DNA of 53,223 nucleotides from a virus. The stretch covers positions 1 to 53,223 of IMG/VR virus record IMGVR_UViG_3300048550_000310. One strand, 5' to 3'. The notes under the pieces are model-generated. The model ran no database searches and was not told the DNA's origin. It saw only the letters and a program-made list of their open reading frames with translations. Below, one piece after another: positions 24,249 through 33,348 of this stretch; the first letter of the stretch is position 1, and every line of letters begins with the position of its first letter. The translations under genes were made by a program, and so were the position numbers.

Positions 24249-24433
24249 TTTTTTGCTTTCTCCAAATCATCCATTAATTTATTGACTTGAATAAGTGTAT
24301 CAAGATCCATAATCTTATCTGCAATGTGTTTTGCAATATAAGGGTCTTCTGATCTTGCTGCAAATGCTAATGCATTACGAAGATTTTCAATAGCATCTTT
24401 GATACTATCTTCTACTTGTTTTGATACTTTCAT
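24245..24433 (-). CDS. Small helical hypothetical, 62 aa
   Basis: MKVSKQVEDSIKDAIENLRNALAFAARSED..., wholly helical with heptad-like spacing; probably a helical hairpin (break near EDPYIAKH). It lies between gp44 and the 48-aa microprotein with 4-nt overlaps on both sides, so it is surely translated. Not recognised beyond being a recurring cyanophage neighbour of gp44. Confidence 0.7.
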   Translation of the reverse strand: MKVSKQVEDSIKDAIENLRNALAFAARSEDPYIAKHIADKIMDLDTLIQVNKLMDDLEKAKK

Positions 24434-25371
24434 TTAAATTCACATTCTAACATCAATTGAGTAAGACAGGCAAGAAGATTAATTTCTTGATCTACGACAA
24501 AGGCAGACTTATATTGATACTCAGCAATAATTAAAACTGCTGCAGCAATAGAAGGACCTTCCATTACATTAGAAAGATTATCATAAATCTTACGCATAAT
24601 AGAAGTTGGATCGGAATCAAGATTTTGAGTGACCCATTTTTTTACATCATTAAACCTTTTATCTTTAAGACTCTCGACTAGAGAGTCTACATTAGCATCT
24701 CCTAGCGCCGCCAGAATGCCAGTGTCGATAGATCCCGTGCTGGCATATCGCTGGAGTTCGTTAAGAGTGCGTCGGAAGTCTGGGAAGTATTTCTGGACGA
24801 CTTCTGCCACAACTCTAGGAGCGAAGGTGACCTCCTCGCGTTCGAGGATATCTCTACAGCGATTGAAGAAAGACGCTGCCAACTCTTGCTTAGTTTGTCC
24901 ACGAACATTAAATTCTACGACTGTTGTTCTGCTATGTAGCGGTTCAATAATTTTGTTTTTGAAATTACAAGTGAAGATGAACCTACAGTTTTTCTGGAAC
25001 TCTTCGATACTTGCACGAAGAAGTAGTTGGACATCTGGTGTTGTGTTGTCTGCCTCATCAATGATAAGAACTTTGTGACGAGCAGAAGCAGTGAGAGACA
25101 CAGTAGCAGCAAAGTTCTTTGCCTGATTGCGTACAGTGTCCAAGAATCGACCTTCATCAGATCCATTGATAACATAGTAATCTGCTCCCAGTTCGTTACA
25201 GAGTGCTTTAGCAATAGTAGTCTTACCAACACCAGCAGTTCCAGAAAGCAGAAGATTTGGAATCTCACCTTGCTCAATAAAACTCTGGAAGGTTTTCTTC
25301 ACAGATTCGGGGAGGATGCACTCGTCTACAGTTTGAGGACGGTACTTCTCTACCCAGAGAAAATCATTCAT
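24430..25371 (-). CDS. 44: Clamp loader large subunit gp44
   Basis: 313 aa from ATG 25369-25371 (MNDFLWVEKYRPQTVDECI). AAA+ ATPase with Walker A GTAGVGKT (44-51), Walker B VLIIDEADN near residue 105, and HSRTT in the place of the arginine-finger SRC motif. WVEKYRPQ is the standard loader N terminus. It loads the gp45 clamp with gp62. The start region overlaps nothing; the upstream gene ends at 25374. Confidence 0.95.
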   Translation of the reverse strand: MNDFLWVEKYRPQTVDECILPESVKKTFQSFIEQGEIPNLLLSGTAGVGKTTIAKALCNELGADYYVINGSDEGRFLDTVRNQAKNFAATVSLTASARHKVLIIDEADNTTPDVQLLLRASIEEFQKNCRFIFTCNFKNKIIEPLHSRTTVVEFNVRGQTKQELAASFFNRCRDILEREEVTFAPRVVAEVVQKYFPDFRRTLNELQRYASTGSIDTGILAALGDANVDSLVESLKDKRFNDVKKWVTQNLDSDPTSIMRKIYDNLSNVMEGPSIAAAVLIIAEYQYKSAFVVDQEINLLACLTQLMLECEFK

Positions 25372-25373
25372 AA

Positions 25374-25901
25374 TCAAATCCAATCAGGTTTACGATCCGG
25401 GCAACGTTTGTAGTTATCCTTTACCCAAGATTTGGATGCAATATACCTTTTATATGCGGTAAAAACATCGATAGTTGTATCATACTTAAATTCGTCTGGT
25501 CCTGCAAAAACAAAATTCTTTGGACTTTTTCCAGATCGACCAGCAGGGTCAGCATAAGGAAAAATCGAATTTGCATAAGCAAGGGTACGAAGACACGAAT
25601 GGATTTTACCATACCGCTCAGAATATTCCTCACATAATGCAAGTCCATGACGAATTACCCATCTCCAATTATGAACAAATTCACCGGTCCAGATGGTACA
25701 AGGATGATTCCTAAAAGCACCTTTTTCTGTTTTATAAGGGTTACCATTTGCCTTTGGTAATTCTCCGTACCCATGACCCCATTTGTCAGAGGCAACGATA
25801 GAAAGCATTTGACAGCATTCCAAAGGCATTTTTACAATATGTTTGTCAGGTAGAACCCTTGCTGATTTTATGGGACAAGGGTCAGTAACAAAGATGTTCA
25901 A
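25374..25901 (-). CDS. Conserved phage protein of unknown function, 175 aa
   Basis: Opens MNIFVTDPCPIKSARVLPDKHIVKMPLE, a pattern (D-P--SA--L-DKH-VKM-LE--Q-LS) that I recognise from many phages without a function. Conserved His, Cys, Trp and Asp residues (HPCTIWTGE, NWRWVIRHG) suggest an enzyme or metal site. It sits between the clamp and clamp-loader genes and overlaps the gp45 stop by 4 nt. A link to DNA metabolism is inferred from position only. Confidence 0.75.
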   Translation of the reverse strand: MNIFVTDPCPIKSARVLPDKHIVKMPLECCQMLSIVASDKWGHGYGELPKANGNPYKTEKGAFRNHPCTIWTGEFVHNWRWVIRHGLALCEEYSERYGKIHSCLRTLAYANSIFPYADPAGRSGKSPKNFVFAGPDEFKYDTTIDVFTAYKRYIASKSWVKDNYKRCPDRKPDWI

Positions 25902-26557
25902 TTGTTGGGTTCCATCGCTATAAAATATTTTACACCATCACCCTCAAAGAGTGCAACATTATGCTTACTTACTGTGACATTGTAATCACCAGGTAGAAGT
26001 TTGAGATTTTCAACCTTGAAGCAATAACAGAAGTTATCCTCAGTAGTGCCAACCTCAACAGAATAACTGTTGGATGTGTCATTCTTTTTATCAGCAACAC
26101 ACAGTTTTAAAATACCAGCATCACCAAACAGACACAGGTCAGGAAGTTGATAGATATTTGCCGCTCGACTAAGTTGAGCAAGAACATCAGAATCCAAACG
26201 AAACTTTACTTCTTCAGAAGGAAGTTGAATTTCATTTTCTGGAGGTTGAGTGATGATATCTGGATCAGCATAAAAGAATCGAGTCTTAGACTTTCCCCTC
26301 TGATCACTAACAGTCACAAAATTAGTTTCTGTTGTATCAATACGAGGAGAATCGAAGAGAGAAAGTCCACCAAGAAAAACACCCAAGTCATAGATGCTGA
26401 TTTGAGATTCAAACTGTTCCTCAACATTAGCAATAGCAAGAATATTCTTATTGATACTCAATGTAGATACTTGATTGCCAGGTTTAATGACAATCGATTT
26501 GTTGATCGAACAAAAGTTCTTAAGGACTTCAATAGTGGACTTGGAAATTACTGTCAT
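25898..26557 (-). CDS. 45: Sliding clamp gp45
   Basis: 219 aa, the usual length for a T4-type clamp. The two-domain PCNA-like pattern is visible: VLKNFCSINKSIVIKPGNQ, ISIYDLGVFLGGLSLF, and a second half ending GDYNVTVSKHNVALFEGDGVKYFIAM. Its trimer tethers gp43 to DNA and in T4 also activates late transcription by touching gp55 and gp33. It lies at the head of the clamp-loader operon. Confidence 0.93.
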   Translation of the reverse strand: MTVISKSTIEVLKNFCSINKSIVIKPGNQVSTLSINKNILAIANVEEQFESQISIYDLGVFLGGLSLFDSPRIDTTETNFVTVSDQRGKSKTRFFYADPDIITQPPENEIQLPSEEVKFRLDSDVLAQLSRAANIYQLPDLCLFGDAGILKLCVADKKNDTSNSYSVEVGTTEDNFCYCFKVENLKLLPGDYNVTVSKHNVALFEGDGVKYFIAMEPNN

Positions 26558-26829
26558 TGAGGATACTCTTCACGGTTTGCACTTTGGTCGCTGAAATAAA
26601 GCAGCAACAATCCATAATGTAGGATTTTAATAATGTCACGACGGGCAGTGCCCTTCTTGTCATAGCGAGAGGCATACTTCAGAATGTTAGATCTGCAGAA
26701 TGCCTCAGCATCACCACAGGCATCAATCAGGTCTAGCGTCTGAATATTGTCAGTTGCATAGTGCTGACTGTATGTGCCTGCAATGTAATCTTTCAACTCC
26801 TTTAGGAGTTGATCTTCATTGTATTTCAT
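26554..26829 (-). CDS. DUF3310-like small protein, 91 aa
   Basis: The core AFCRSNILKYASRYDKKGTARRDIIKILHY resembles the F---N--KY--R---K----D--K---Y signature of DUF3310 (SaV-like) proteins, common in phages and of unknown biochemical role. It overlaps the clamp gene by 4 nt and follows the CobS-like gene by 2 nt. Confidence 0.65.
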   Translation of the reverse strand: MKYNEDQLLKELKDYIAGTYSQHYATDNIQTLDLIDACGDAEAFCRSNILKYASRYDKKGTARRDIIKILHYGLLLLYFSDQSANREEYPQ

Positions 26830-26831
26830 TA

Positions 26832-27905
26832 TCAGATAGACTCTTCCCCACTAGTATACTCTGAATCTTCTCCTGCGTCAACTTTAGTATAGAGATCGAG
26901 GAAAGATTGCTTGGTGTCATCATCAAAACGATTGACACAGTTATTAATAGCAATCAGACGATCACCAAAGATACTATATGCTTGTACAATATGAACCAGT
27001 CGGCGGGTAGTAATAACTTCATCAACACCACCGTCAAAGAAAGTCTTACGAATTACACCTGCCCACTTGATAAGCATATCAGCAAACTCTTGATCACATC
27101 CAGAATTAAGAAGGATCTTAGTTTCAATAGCAGCAGAAGGATACTCCTGCTCGAAGGTTACAGGGAAACGCTCAAGGAATGCTTCATTGAGAATATTGGT
27201 TCCAATAAAGCGACCGTCATCGCTGCCTTTACCTTTAGTATTTGCAGTTGCAATAACATTGAATCCTTTAGCGGGTTGTACATATTTACCAATTTTCTTA
27301 AGGAAAACACCTTTACCCTCAAGTACGGATTGCAAGCAAAGGATTTTATTGGATGCTAGATCGATCTCGTCTAGAAGGAGTATAGCTCCACGTTCAAGAG
27401 CTTCGATGACTGGACCGTTATGCCAAACAGTGTCACCATTAACAAGACGGAAACCGCCAATAAGATCGTCTTCATCCGTTTCGATTGTAATGTTGACACG
27501 GATTAGTTCTCGTTTCGTTGCAGCACACGCCTGCTCAACGGACATGGTTTTACCATTTCCAGAAAGACCTGTGATAAAGATTGGGTAAAATTGATTAGAG
27601 GAGATAACTTTGCGAAGATTGCCGAAGTTACCAAAAGGGACATAGGAATCATCTTTTTCTGGAGTGTAAGACTCTTTTGAAATAGCAGACGGTGCCTGAT
27701 ACGCACGTTCAATTTCTTGGGCAGTGAGATTCCACTTACCCTTACCTGATTTATAATCCTTCAGACGCTTACAGGCAGTAGCATAGGATACATTCAATGA
27801 ATCTGCTGCTTCGCGAATGTTGTTACAACCAACCTCAGAACCAACTTTGTCGGTAAGGTATTGAACGAGTTGCTCGGTTGTAACTGGATTTGGTGCGAAA
27901 GGCAT
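26832..27905 (-). CDS. cobS: CobS-like MoxR-family AAA+ ATPase
   Basis: 357 aa. Residues 25-60 look like a helix-turn-helix or similar helical recognition domain (IREAADSLNVSYATACKRLKDY). The AAA+ core has Walker A GLSGNGKT (113-120), Walker B AILLLDEID, sensor NVIATANTKGKG and ITTRR near the C terminus. Cyanophages call this CobS after the cobaltochelatase subunit, but it lacks a CobN partner here. MoxR/CobS ATPases typically work with a VWA protein; one lies upstream (28117-30276). A TGCTATAAT promoter sits 26 nt before the ATG. Confidence 0.85.
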   Translation of the reverse strand: MPFAPNPVTTEQLVQYLTDKVGSEVGCNNIREAADSLNVSYATACKRLKDYKSGKGKWNLTAQEIERAYQAPSAISKESYTPEKDDSYVPFGNFGNLRKVISSNQFYPIFITGLSGNGKTMSVEQACAATKRELIRVNITIETDEDDLIGGFRLVNGDTVWHNGPVIEALERGAILLLDEIDLASNKILCLQSVLEGKGVFLKKIGKYVQPAKGFNVIATANTKGKGSDDGRFIGTNILNEAFLERFPVTFEQEYPSAAIETKILLNSGCDQEFADMLIKWAGVIRKTFFDGGVDEVITTRRLVHIVQAYSIFGDRLIAINNCVNRFDDDTKQSFLDLYTKVDAGEDSEYTSGEESI

Positions 27906-27930
27906 GTGTTTGTTTGTTGTCTATACAGAT

Positions 27931-27939
27931 ATTATAGCA
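27931..27939 (-). promoter_or_regulatory. Extended -10 promoter of the CobS-like gene
   Basis: TGCTATAAT on the minus strand, 26 nt upstream of the ATG at 27905. It is identical to the box before the ligase-fold gene at 9090-9098. No good -35 is visible because a hairpin fills that region. Confidence 0.55.
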
Positions 27940-27941
27940 GA

Positions 27942-27964
27942 AGACCTGCCGCTTGGACAGGTCT
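27942..27964 (-). other. Hairpin just upstream of the CobS-like promoter
   Basis: AGACCTG (27942-27948) pairs perfectly with CAGGTCT (27958-27964) around a 9-nt loop. No T tract follows on the minus strand, so it is not a classical terminator. It separates the 47-aa gene stop (27977) from the promoter and could be a weak terminator, RNA-processing site or operator. Confidence 0.4.
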
Positions 27965-27976
27965 GAGGACAGTTAT

Positions 27977-28120
27977 TTATCCGTACACTGCTGTCACACT
28001 CATGACAGTAGCATCTGGATTTCTCGCCAAAGCAATTTCTCTAGCGTGTTGATAGTCGCGAGCAACAACCTCTTCGGTAAAGACAGTGCCAGCGACATAG
28101 AGTGTGACTTCGATTCTCAT
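27977..28120 (-). CDS. Small beta-type protein, 47 aa
   Basis: ATG at 28118-28120, stop 27977-27979. MRIEVTLYVAGTVFTEEVVARD is followed by YQHAREIALARNPDATVMSVTAVYG: a beta-beta-alpha-beta pattern typical of a tiny folded domain found in several marine phages. It overlaps the VWA gene stop by 4 nt (ATGA) and is probably co-translated with it. Function is unknown. Confidence 0.65.
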   Translation of the reverse strand: MRIEVTLYVAGTVFTEEVVARDYQHAREIALARNPDATVMSVTAVYG

Positions 28121-30276
28121 GCGATTTGATCAATGAAACGGTTAAGGATAGTTTTGTTAGTCATTTTAGAACCCATGTGTTTTTTGAATGCACGACTAAG
28201 TTCTGCTTTAGTTGCAACTTCACCTTTTTGCTTTACCTCTAGATCTTGGGATGAAATACCCATTCCTTGATAAGGCATATAGAGAGATTCACTAAATCCT
28301 ACATTATCTTTGAGGGTAGCATATCTTTCTTTCTTCCACTGCTGATCTACAGCATCAACTCCTTTAGGTGAATATTCCCTAGCAAGACGAAGCATATCAC
28401 TTTTATTACAAATACGGATACCAATCCAATTGTAATCAGTAATCTCACGCATAAAAGAAACCAGTTCTTTTGTAGTGTGATAAGGAGATGCATCCATCCT
28501 ACGAGAGTATCCAGTATTTGAATCTCTCAAAATGTAAACGCGACCTTTATTGTGGCAGAGATACGAACCCCTAAACTCTTCATCGTTATAGGGACTCTGT
28601 TGAACATATCCAAGAGGGTTTGCTTCACCATCGGTCAAACAAACAACATTGACCTTAGTAATATTTTCAACCCTCTTCATGTTATCGACGATACTTCTAG
28701 TGCAATACATTGCTTCCGAGAGAGGAGTTCCCCCCAAACCGTATTTACCGTAGGTAGAAATCCGGTATCCTCCCATAGAAAATACATGAAGAAAGATGAG
28801 TTGCATAGATCTTTCCAATGACTTTGCATTTTGTTTTGATGAGAAAAACTCTAAAAGTTTGAAGTCATCATGCATATGCATATCAAATTCACGAAGATTC
28901 AATGATTCAATATCATCCTCAGAAAAATTTTTGTATCCAGCGCCAGATTGAAATGCCATGACACGGAATGGAATTCCTGCTTTCTTACAGAACCAAACAA
29001 GATTAAAAGTTTGTTTGATTGTATCCAGAAGAACATCTGCCATAGAACCAGACCAGTCAACAAACATTACCAATCCATGATTCTTCCCATCAGGAACAAG
29101 TGTAGTTTTTTTGAAGATGTCATCAGTTAGTCTATATTTAAACAACTTGTTCGTATCAATCACACCAGTCTTAGATGTTGCTGCTCTCTTATATTGTTCT
29201 GCAGACTTCTTCATTTCAAACTGTTTGACCAAATAGTTGACAGTTTTAGAGGAGTCTTTTTTATATTCCATATACTTATTGATTGCAAATTCAATATTGT
29301 TTCTATGATATTTTTTATCTAAATCGTCCGTATATTCACTTCGGAGTGGTCTATCATAATAGTAGTCCTGAAAATTGTCTTGGATTTCACGATAAGAAAC
29401 GATGATTTTCTTCAGATCCGGATTGGGCATATTCAAATATACCCATTCCTTAGCATTATCATCAATCATACTCTCCAACGCTTCAGCAAGTGCTTTTTCA
29501 GTAACACTTTCAGTCTCATTCAAATCATAACTAGGAACATCTAGATGTGCGGGATCATCTCCATATTGCTCCCGTTCCATAGGATTATCATCAGTAAACC
29601 AATCTTGTTCAACTCCCTCTTCGATATTTTCTTCTTCGGGACCAGCATCAGAAACAGGATTTACTTCATCAAGATCTTCTCCTGATGGAGAACCAGAAAG
29701 ATCATCCTTAGGCGTTGGCGCATCCATTTGATTATCTTTTTGTTCTTGAAGTTCTTGTGCATATTCATAAAGTTCACTAGCAAGATCAAGAACATCTTGG
29801 AATGTCTTAGTTTTAGATGCACGAGAAACCCATACAGTTTCAGCATCACTGAAGGGAACTTCTGGATTACCTTTAAAGTACAGATTGATGCGATCAATCA
29901 ACGGAAGATCTGCCATGTCCATATCACGAACACCAAAGAAGTCATCTTCCCACAATTCTTTGTAACCCTCAAAGAAAGATCTACGAAGACCAGGATAGGT
30001 CTGTTTCATCATGCGTTCAATACGAGCATCCTCTAGAACGTTCACAAAAGGTTTAGAGATGCCTTTAAGATCGTCTGAGGGTGTGTAGAGAGCATGTCCT
30101 ACTTCATGACCTACCAGAAGGTCATAGACGGTGCTAGAAGCACTCTTCCAGATAGGAAGGCAAAGAACACGCTTCTCAACATCAAAATATGCCGTACTAA
30201 CTTTACGATGCTCAACAGTCAGGTTCTCAGTTGCTAAGAGTTTAGCAAGAGTTCCTTTAACTTCCTGATTGATCAT
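28117..30276 (-). CDS. VWA-domain protein with HExxH motif (CobT/peptidase-like)
   Basis: 719 aa. Residues 57-61 are HEVGH in LLVGHEVGHALYTP, a zincin-type metal site. An acidic middle (about 180-260) resembles CobT. A VWA domain follows with MIDAS DWSGS near residue 407, the threonine in GLGGTPLSEAM and CLTDGEAN near 548. Cyanophage annotations call it a peptidase; the VWA plus upstream metalloprotease-like domain also resembles CobT-type partners of MoxR/CobS ATPases, and such an ATPase is encoded just downstream. Substrate and activity are unknown. Its promoter is at 30301-30330. Confidence 0.85.
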   Translation of the reverse strand: MINQEVKGTLAKLLATENLTVEHRKVSTAYFDVEKRVLCLPIWKSASSTVYDLLVGHEVGHALYTPSDDLKGISKPFVNVLEDARIERMMKQTYPGLRRSFFEGYKELWEDDFFGVRDMDMADLPLIDRINLYFKGNPEVPFSDAETVWVSRASKTKTFQDVLDLASELYEYAQELQEQKDNQMDAPTPKDDLSGSPSGEDLDEVNPVSDAGPEEENIEEGVEQDWFTDDNPMEREQYGDDPAHLDVPSYDLNETESVTEKALAEALESMIDDNAKEWVYLNMPNPDLKKIIVSYREIQDNFQDYYYDRPLRSEYTDDLDKKYHRNNIEFAINKYMEYKKDSSKTVNYLVKQFEMKKSAEQYKRAATSKTGVIDTNKLFKYRLTDDIFKKTTLVPDGKNHGLVMFVDWSGSMADVLLDTIKQTFNLVWFCKKAGIPFRVMAFQSGAGYKNFSEDDIESLNLREFDMHMHDDFKLLEFFSSKQNAKSLERSMQLIFLHVFSMGGYRISTYGKYGLGGTPLSEAMYCTRSIVDNMKRVENITKVNVVCLTDGEANPLGYVQQSPYNDEEFRGSYLCHNKGRVYILRDSNTGYSRRMDASPYHTTKELVSFMREITDYNWIGIRICNKSDMLRLAREYSPKGVDAVDQQWKKERYATLKDNVGFSESLYMPYQGMGISSQDLEVKQKGEVATKAELSRAFKKHMGSKMTNKTILNRFIDQIA

Positions 30277-30300
30277 GGGCGTTTTGTTTTGTATGAGTAC

Positions 30301-30330
30301 ATTCTAGCAGACCAAGACGCGAGTGGTCAA
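30301..30330 (-). promoter_or_regulatory. Sigma70-type promoter of the VWA gene
   Basis: Minus strand: TTGACC (-35, 30325-30330), 18-nt spacer ending TGC, TAGAAT (-10, 30301-30306). The -10 ends 24 nt before the ATG at 30276. The layout resembles the gp55 promoter with one mismatch in each box. Confidence 0.65.
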
Positions 30331-30343
30331 GCCGATGGACAGT

Positions 30344-32065
30344 TTACGAATCGTCCGACATCTTCGAGAAGTCATTGATCTTTTCAAATTTAACTGTCCT
30401 TAAGAACTTATCTACCAGGATTTCTCCCTTGTGAGAAATAACAAAGACGTTAGTATTGTTTCCAAGACTACGAAGAATTTGAAGTAGTTCATTAGTACCA
30501 GACGTATCCAAAGAACTGTCAAACACTTCATCGAGTATGAGTAAGTTAGTGGCAACACTATTTTTCATTCTAGCAACTTCACGCCAGGTAAACAGCAGCG
30601 CAAGGTCAATTTTTTGTTTTTCACCTTCTGAGAATGAAGCATATGAAAACTCGTCCCTAAAACGACTTTTAATAACCTCATTAAATTCTTCATCAAGAGT
30701 AAAATTAACGAAGAAATCCATAGATTGAAGATATTTATTAATCAAACTGTTAAAGATAGGAACATATTTTTTAATAATCTGACTTTTGATGCCAGAGTCT
30801 CTAAGTAGATTAGATACTACTTGATATTCATCTAATGTTCGACTAACTTCAGCACAATCATCTTTCGTAATATTATAATCTTTCTGCAACGAAAACAAAT
30901 GCTCTTCCTCTTGATCGATATTAGGAGTGCTCTGCTGAAGTTTAGCAATCTCATCCTGAATACGGAGGTTCTCAAATTCAAGTCGAACATAATCACGATC
31001 AATTGAAGTAAGATTGGTAGTAAGTTCTTTCAACTTCATAGACTGTTCTGAAATTGCAAACACAATTGCTGATGCCTGTTCAATATCAGTATTAAATTGC
31101 ACAATCTCTTCAGCAACAACTTTACCTTTACTGGTATTTGCGCCAATCACTGCTGTCTTAAATTCCTTTTCAATCTGTTGAGAACAAGTAGGACATTCAT
31201 CATGATCTTTAAAGAACTTCAGTTCTTTTGCAATCAATTTCAATTCAGATTTTTTATCTGCTTGCCCTTGACGTAAAGTTGATAAAGTTTTTGCGGCAGA
31301 TTCATAATCACCCATAGAAGATTCAACATTCTTTATTGCATTTTCTACATTACATTTTTGTGTAGATGTATCTTGCATAAGAATAAGATTCTCATCATAC
31401 TTCTTCTGCTTTTCTTCTTGGCGATTTTGATTGACTTCTTTCAATTGACCCAGAAGTTTTTCTTGTGCAGAAACTCTCTGACTGTGCATCGTCAACATAT
31501 GATCACAGTCGCGACTCTGTGTCTGTGCATCACGAACACGATCCTTCAATAAAGAATTCATCGAGGAGAAGATGTTGATGTCAAGTAGATCTTCAATAAC
31601 TTCTCGTCTGTGAGCGGCAGCGAGCTGCATGAAGGGGACAAAAGTTGATGATCCAAGTATAACGACTTGAGTGAATGACTTGAAATTGAGTTTGAGCACT
31701 GACTGCTCCAAGTATTTCTGCGTGTCCTTAGTGGCAGCATCTTGGTCAACCAGTTTGTTATTCTTGTAAAGTTCAAAGACATTAGGTTTAATACCACGAA
31801 ATACACGATACTCATCTTTACCAATAGAGAAACAAACTTCTACTTTTGCACCCTTTTCATTAATTGAATTAACTAACTGACCTTTGTTAATTTTACGAAA
31901 TGGTTTATTAAATAAAACAAAACACAAGGCATCCAATAGAGTAGATTTCCCTGCTCCATTTTCACCAACAATAAGAGTCGAATTGTGAGACTGTAGATCT
32001 AACTCAGTCCACTGATCACCGGTTGAAAGAAAGTTCTTCCAACGAATACTTTCAAATAAAATCAT
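30344..32065 (-). CDS. 46: Recombination endonuclease gp46 (SbcC/Rad50-like)
   Basis: 573 aa. P-loop GENGAGKST (34-42), long coiled coils, a zinc hook CPTC near residues 289-292 and a C-terminal ABC half (SFSEGEKQKIDLALLFTWREVA, LLILDEVFDSSLD, ISHKGEI). With gp47 it resects DNA ends to make 3' tails for UvsX and, in T4, degrades host DNA. Start ATG overlaps the stop of the 84-aa gene by 4 nt. Confidence 0.94.
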   Translation of the reverse strand: MILFESIRWKNFLSTGDQWTELDLQSHNSTLIVGENGAGKSTLLDALCFVLFNKPFRKINKGQLVNSINEKGAKVEVCFSIGKDEYRVFRGIKPNVFELYKNNKLVDQDAATKDTQKYLEQSVLKLNFKSFTQVVILGSSTFVPFMQLAAAHRREVIEDLLDINIFSSMNSLLKDRVRDAQTQSRDCDHMLTMHSQRVSAQEKLLGQLKEVNQNRQEEKQKKYDENLILMQDTSTQKCNVENAIKNVESSMGDYESAAKTLSTLRQGQADKKSELKLIAKELKFFKDHDECPTCSQQIEKEFKTAVIGANTSKGKVVAEEIVQFNTDIEQASAIVFAISEQSMKLKELTTNLTSIDRDYVRLEFENLRIQDEIAKLQQSTPNIDQEEEHLFSLQKDYNITKDDCAEVSRTLDEYQVVSNLLRDSGIKSQIIKKYVPIFNSLINKYLQSMDFFVNFTLDEEFNEVIKSRFRDEFSYASFSEGEKQKIDLALLFTWREVARMKNSVATNLLILDEVFDSSLDTSGTNELLQILRSLGNNTNVFVISHKGEILVDKFLRTVKFEKINDFSKMSDDS

Positions 32066-32316
32066 ATGGGTGGAATAATAAAGTCGTTAGGGGAAATTAC
32101 AGTGAATTGATATCCAAACTTATTACAATTAATAGCAATAACATCAGGGTCTACTTCCATGACCTCTAATCTATCATCATATTCTGCTGCTTCTAATAAC
32201 ATCAAATACCTATCGGCATCATCTTTCTCTTCAAATACTTGAACAGTTTTTCTACCGGTAAAATTATTAATACCGGCATACACTCCTCCGGTAAGACGTT
32301 CTGTTAGAATAAACAT
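32062..32316 (-). CDS. DUF3110-like small protein, 84 aa
   Basis: MFILTERLTGGVYAGINN..., then GRKTVQVFEEKDDADRYLMLLEA, then INCNKFGYQFTVISPND. The FE-(D/K)DDA-RY--LLEA block and the closing GY-(F)----P--PP pattern resemble DUF3110, a small domain found mainly in cyanobacteria. If so, it is a host-derived gene placed between gp46 and gp47. Function is unknown in both settings. Confidence 0.6.
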   Translation of the reverse strand: MFILTERLTGGVYAGINNFTGRKTVQVFEEKDDADRYLMLLEAAEYDDRLEVMEVDPDVIAINCNKFGYQFTVISPNDFIIPPI

Positions 32317-33348
32317 TTAAAGTTCCAGTGCTTCTGTGTACAAAGATCTTAGTGTTTGTTTAACATTATCTTTATTTACTTTTAGATCTATTTCATCTAT
32401 GTAGTTATCTAAAAGAGTTATGGTGTCTTCGGTCTCTACGACAGAACCATTCTCAATTTCCACACTAAGATCTTCAATAATCTTAAGGTCCGCAAGAGAC
32501 ATATCATGAAGTTCTTTGACCGAATAGTCAAACTTAGCATAGTCACCTTTGTCCTCAACGATTAGTTTGACAAACGCACCTTTTAATTCTTCTCCGTCTG
32601 GTAAAGTAACTCCATTATTATAATACAATTTATGAAAAATATCAAAGGGATTCCTATAAAAAGTAGTCTTGAGAGTGTCTGTATCAAAGACATGGAATCC
32701 TCTCTTACATCCATAATCATTCCAATATAACTGATAGGGGTTGCCAAGATATGTTACATTATCCTTCTTAGATTTCATGTGATAATGGCCACTAAAAACT
32801 CTTTTGAATTTTTTGAACAGTGACTTATCCATCCCATTCAACATTACATGACCAGGATGAGCCTCGAACCCATTAAGCTCAAGGTGACCCATAGCGACAG
32901 GAGCAGAACTTTCTGCAACAGTATTGAGGGATTGTTCTCGGTTCTCGTCACATATCCAAGGCAGAAGAAGTATAGAAAGGTTATCAAAAACAGCAGTGGT
33001 AGGTTCAGTGTAGATTCTGATGTTGTTGTATTCTCCCAATAATTCACTGGGGGCATTAACTCGTAGAGTGTTTTTGTAGTAGATGTCATGGTTACCTACC
33101 AACATATGCATTTGGACACCTCGTTCCATCAAAGGGTCAAACCACATCTGCTTCGCAGAATCAAGTGACATGAAATTAATAGATCGACGCTTATCAAAGG
33201 TATCACCTAATGCAATGACAGTATCAATTTGATGAGCATCAATAAAAGGTAACACTACCTCACCATAAAAACGTCGGTAGTGGTCTATAAAAAATACATT
33301 GTCATTACGGACTCCAAAGTGCTGATCAGTTATCAGAAGGATCTTCAT
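32317..33348 (-). CDS. 47: Recombination endonuclease gp47 (SbcD/Mre11-like)
   Basis: 343 aa. Calcineurin-like phosphoesterase motifs: D8-Q-H10, GD(T)FD (48-52), GNHD (85-88) and GHYH in the middle (FSGHYHMKS). These coordinate two Mn ions for nuclease activity. It partners gp46. Its start overlaps the gp55 stop by 4 nt. Confidence 0.94.
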   Translation of the reverse strand: MKILLITDQHFGVRNDNVFFIDHYRRFYGEVVLPFIDAHQIDTVIALGDTFDKRRSINFMSLDSAKQMWFDPLMERGVQMHMLVGNHDIYYKNTLRVNAPSELLGEYNNIRIYTEPTTAVFDNLSILLLPWICDENREQSLNTVAESSAPVAMGHLELNGFEAHPGHVMLNGMDKSLFKKFKRVFSGHYHMKSKKDNVTYLGNPYQLYWNDYGCKRGFHVFDTDTLKTTFYRNPFDIFHKLYYNNGVTLPDGEELKGAFVKLIVEDKGDYAKFDYSVKELHDMSLADLKIIEDLSVEIENGSVVETEDTITLLDNYIDEIDLKVNKDNVKQTLRSLYTEALEL

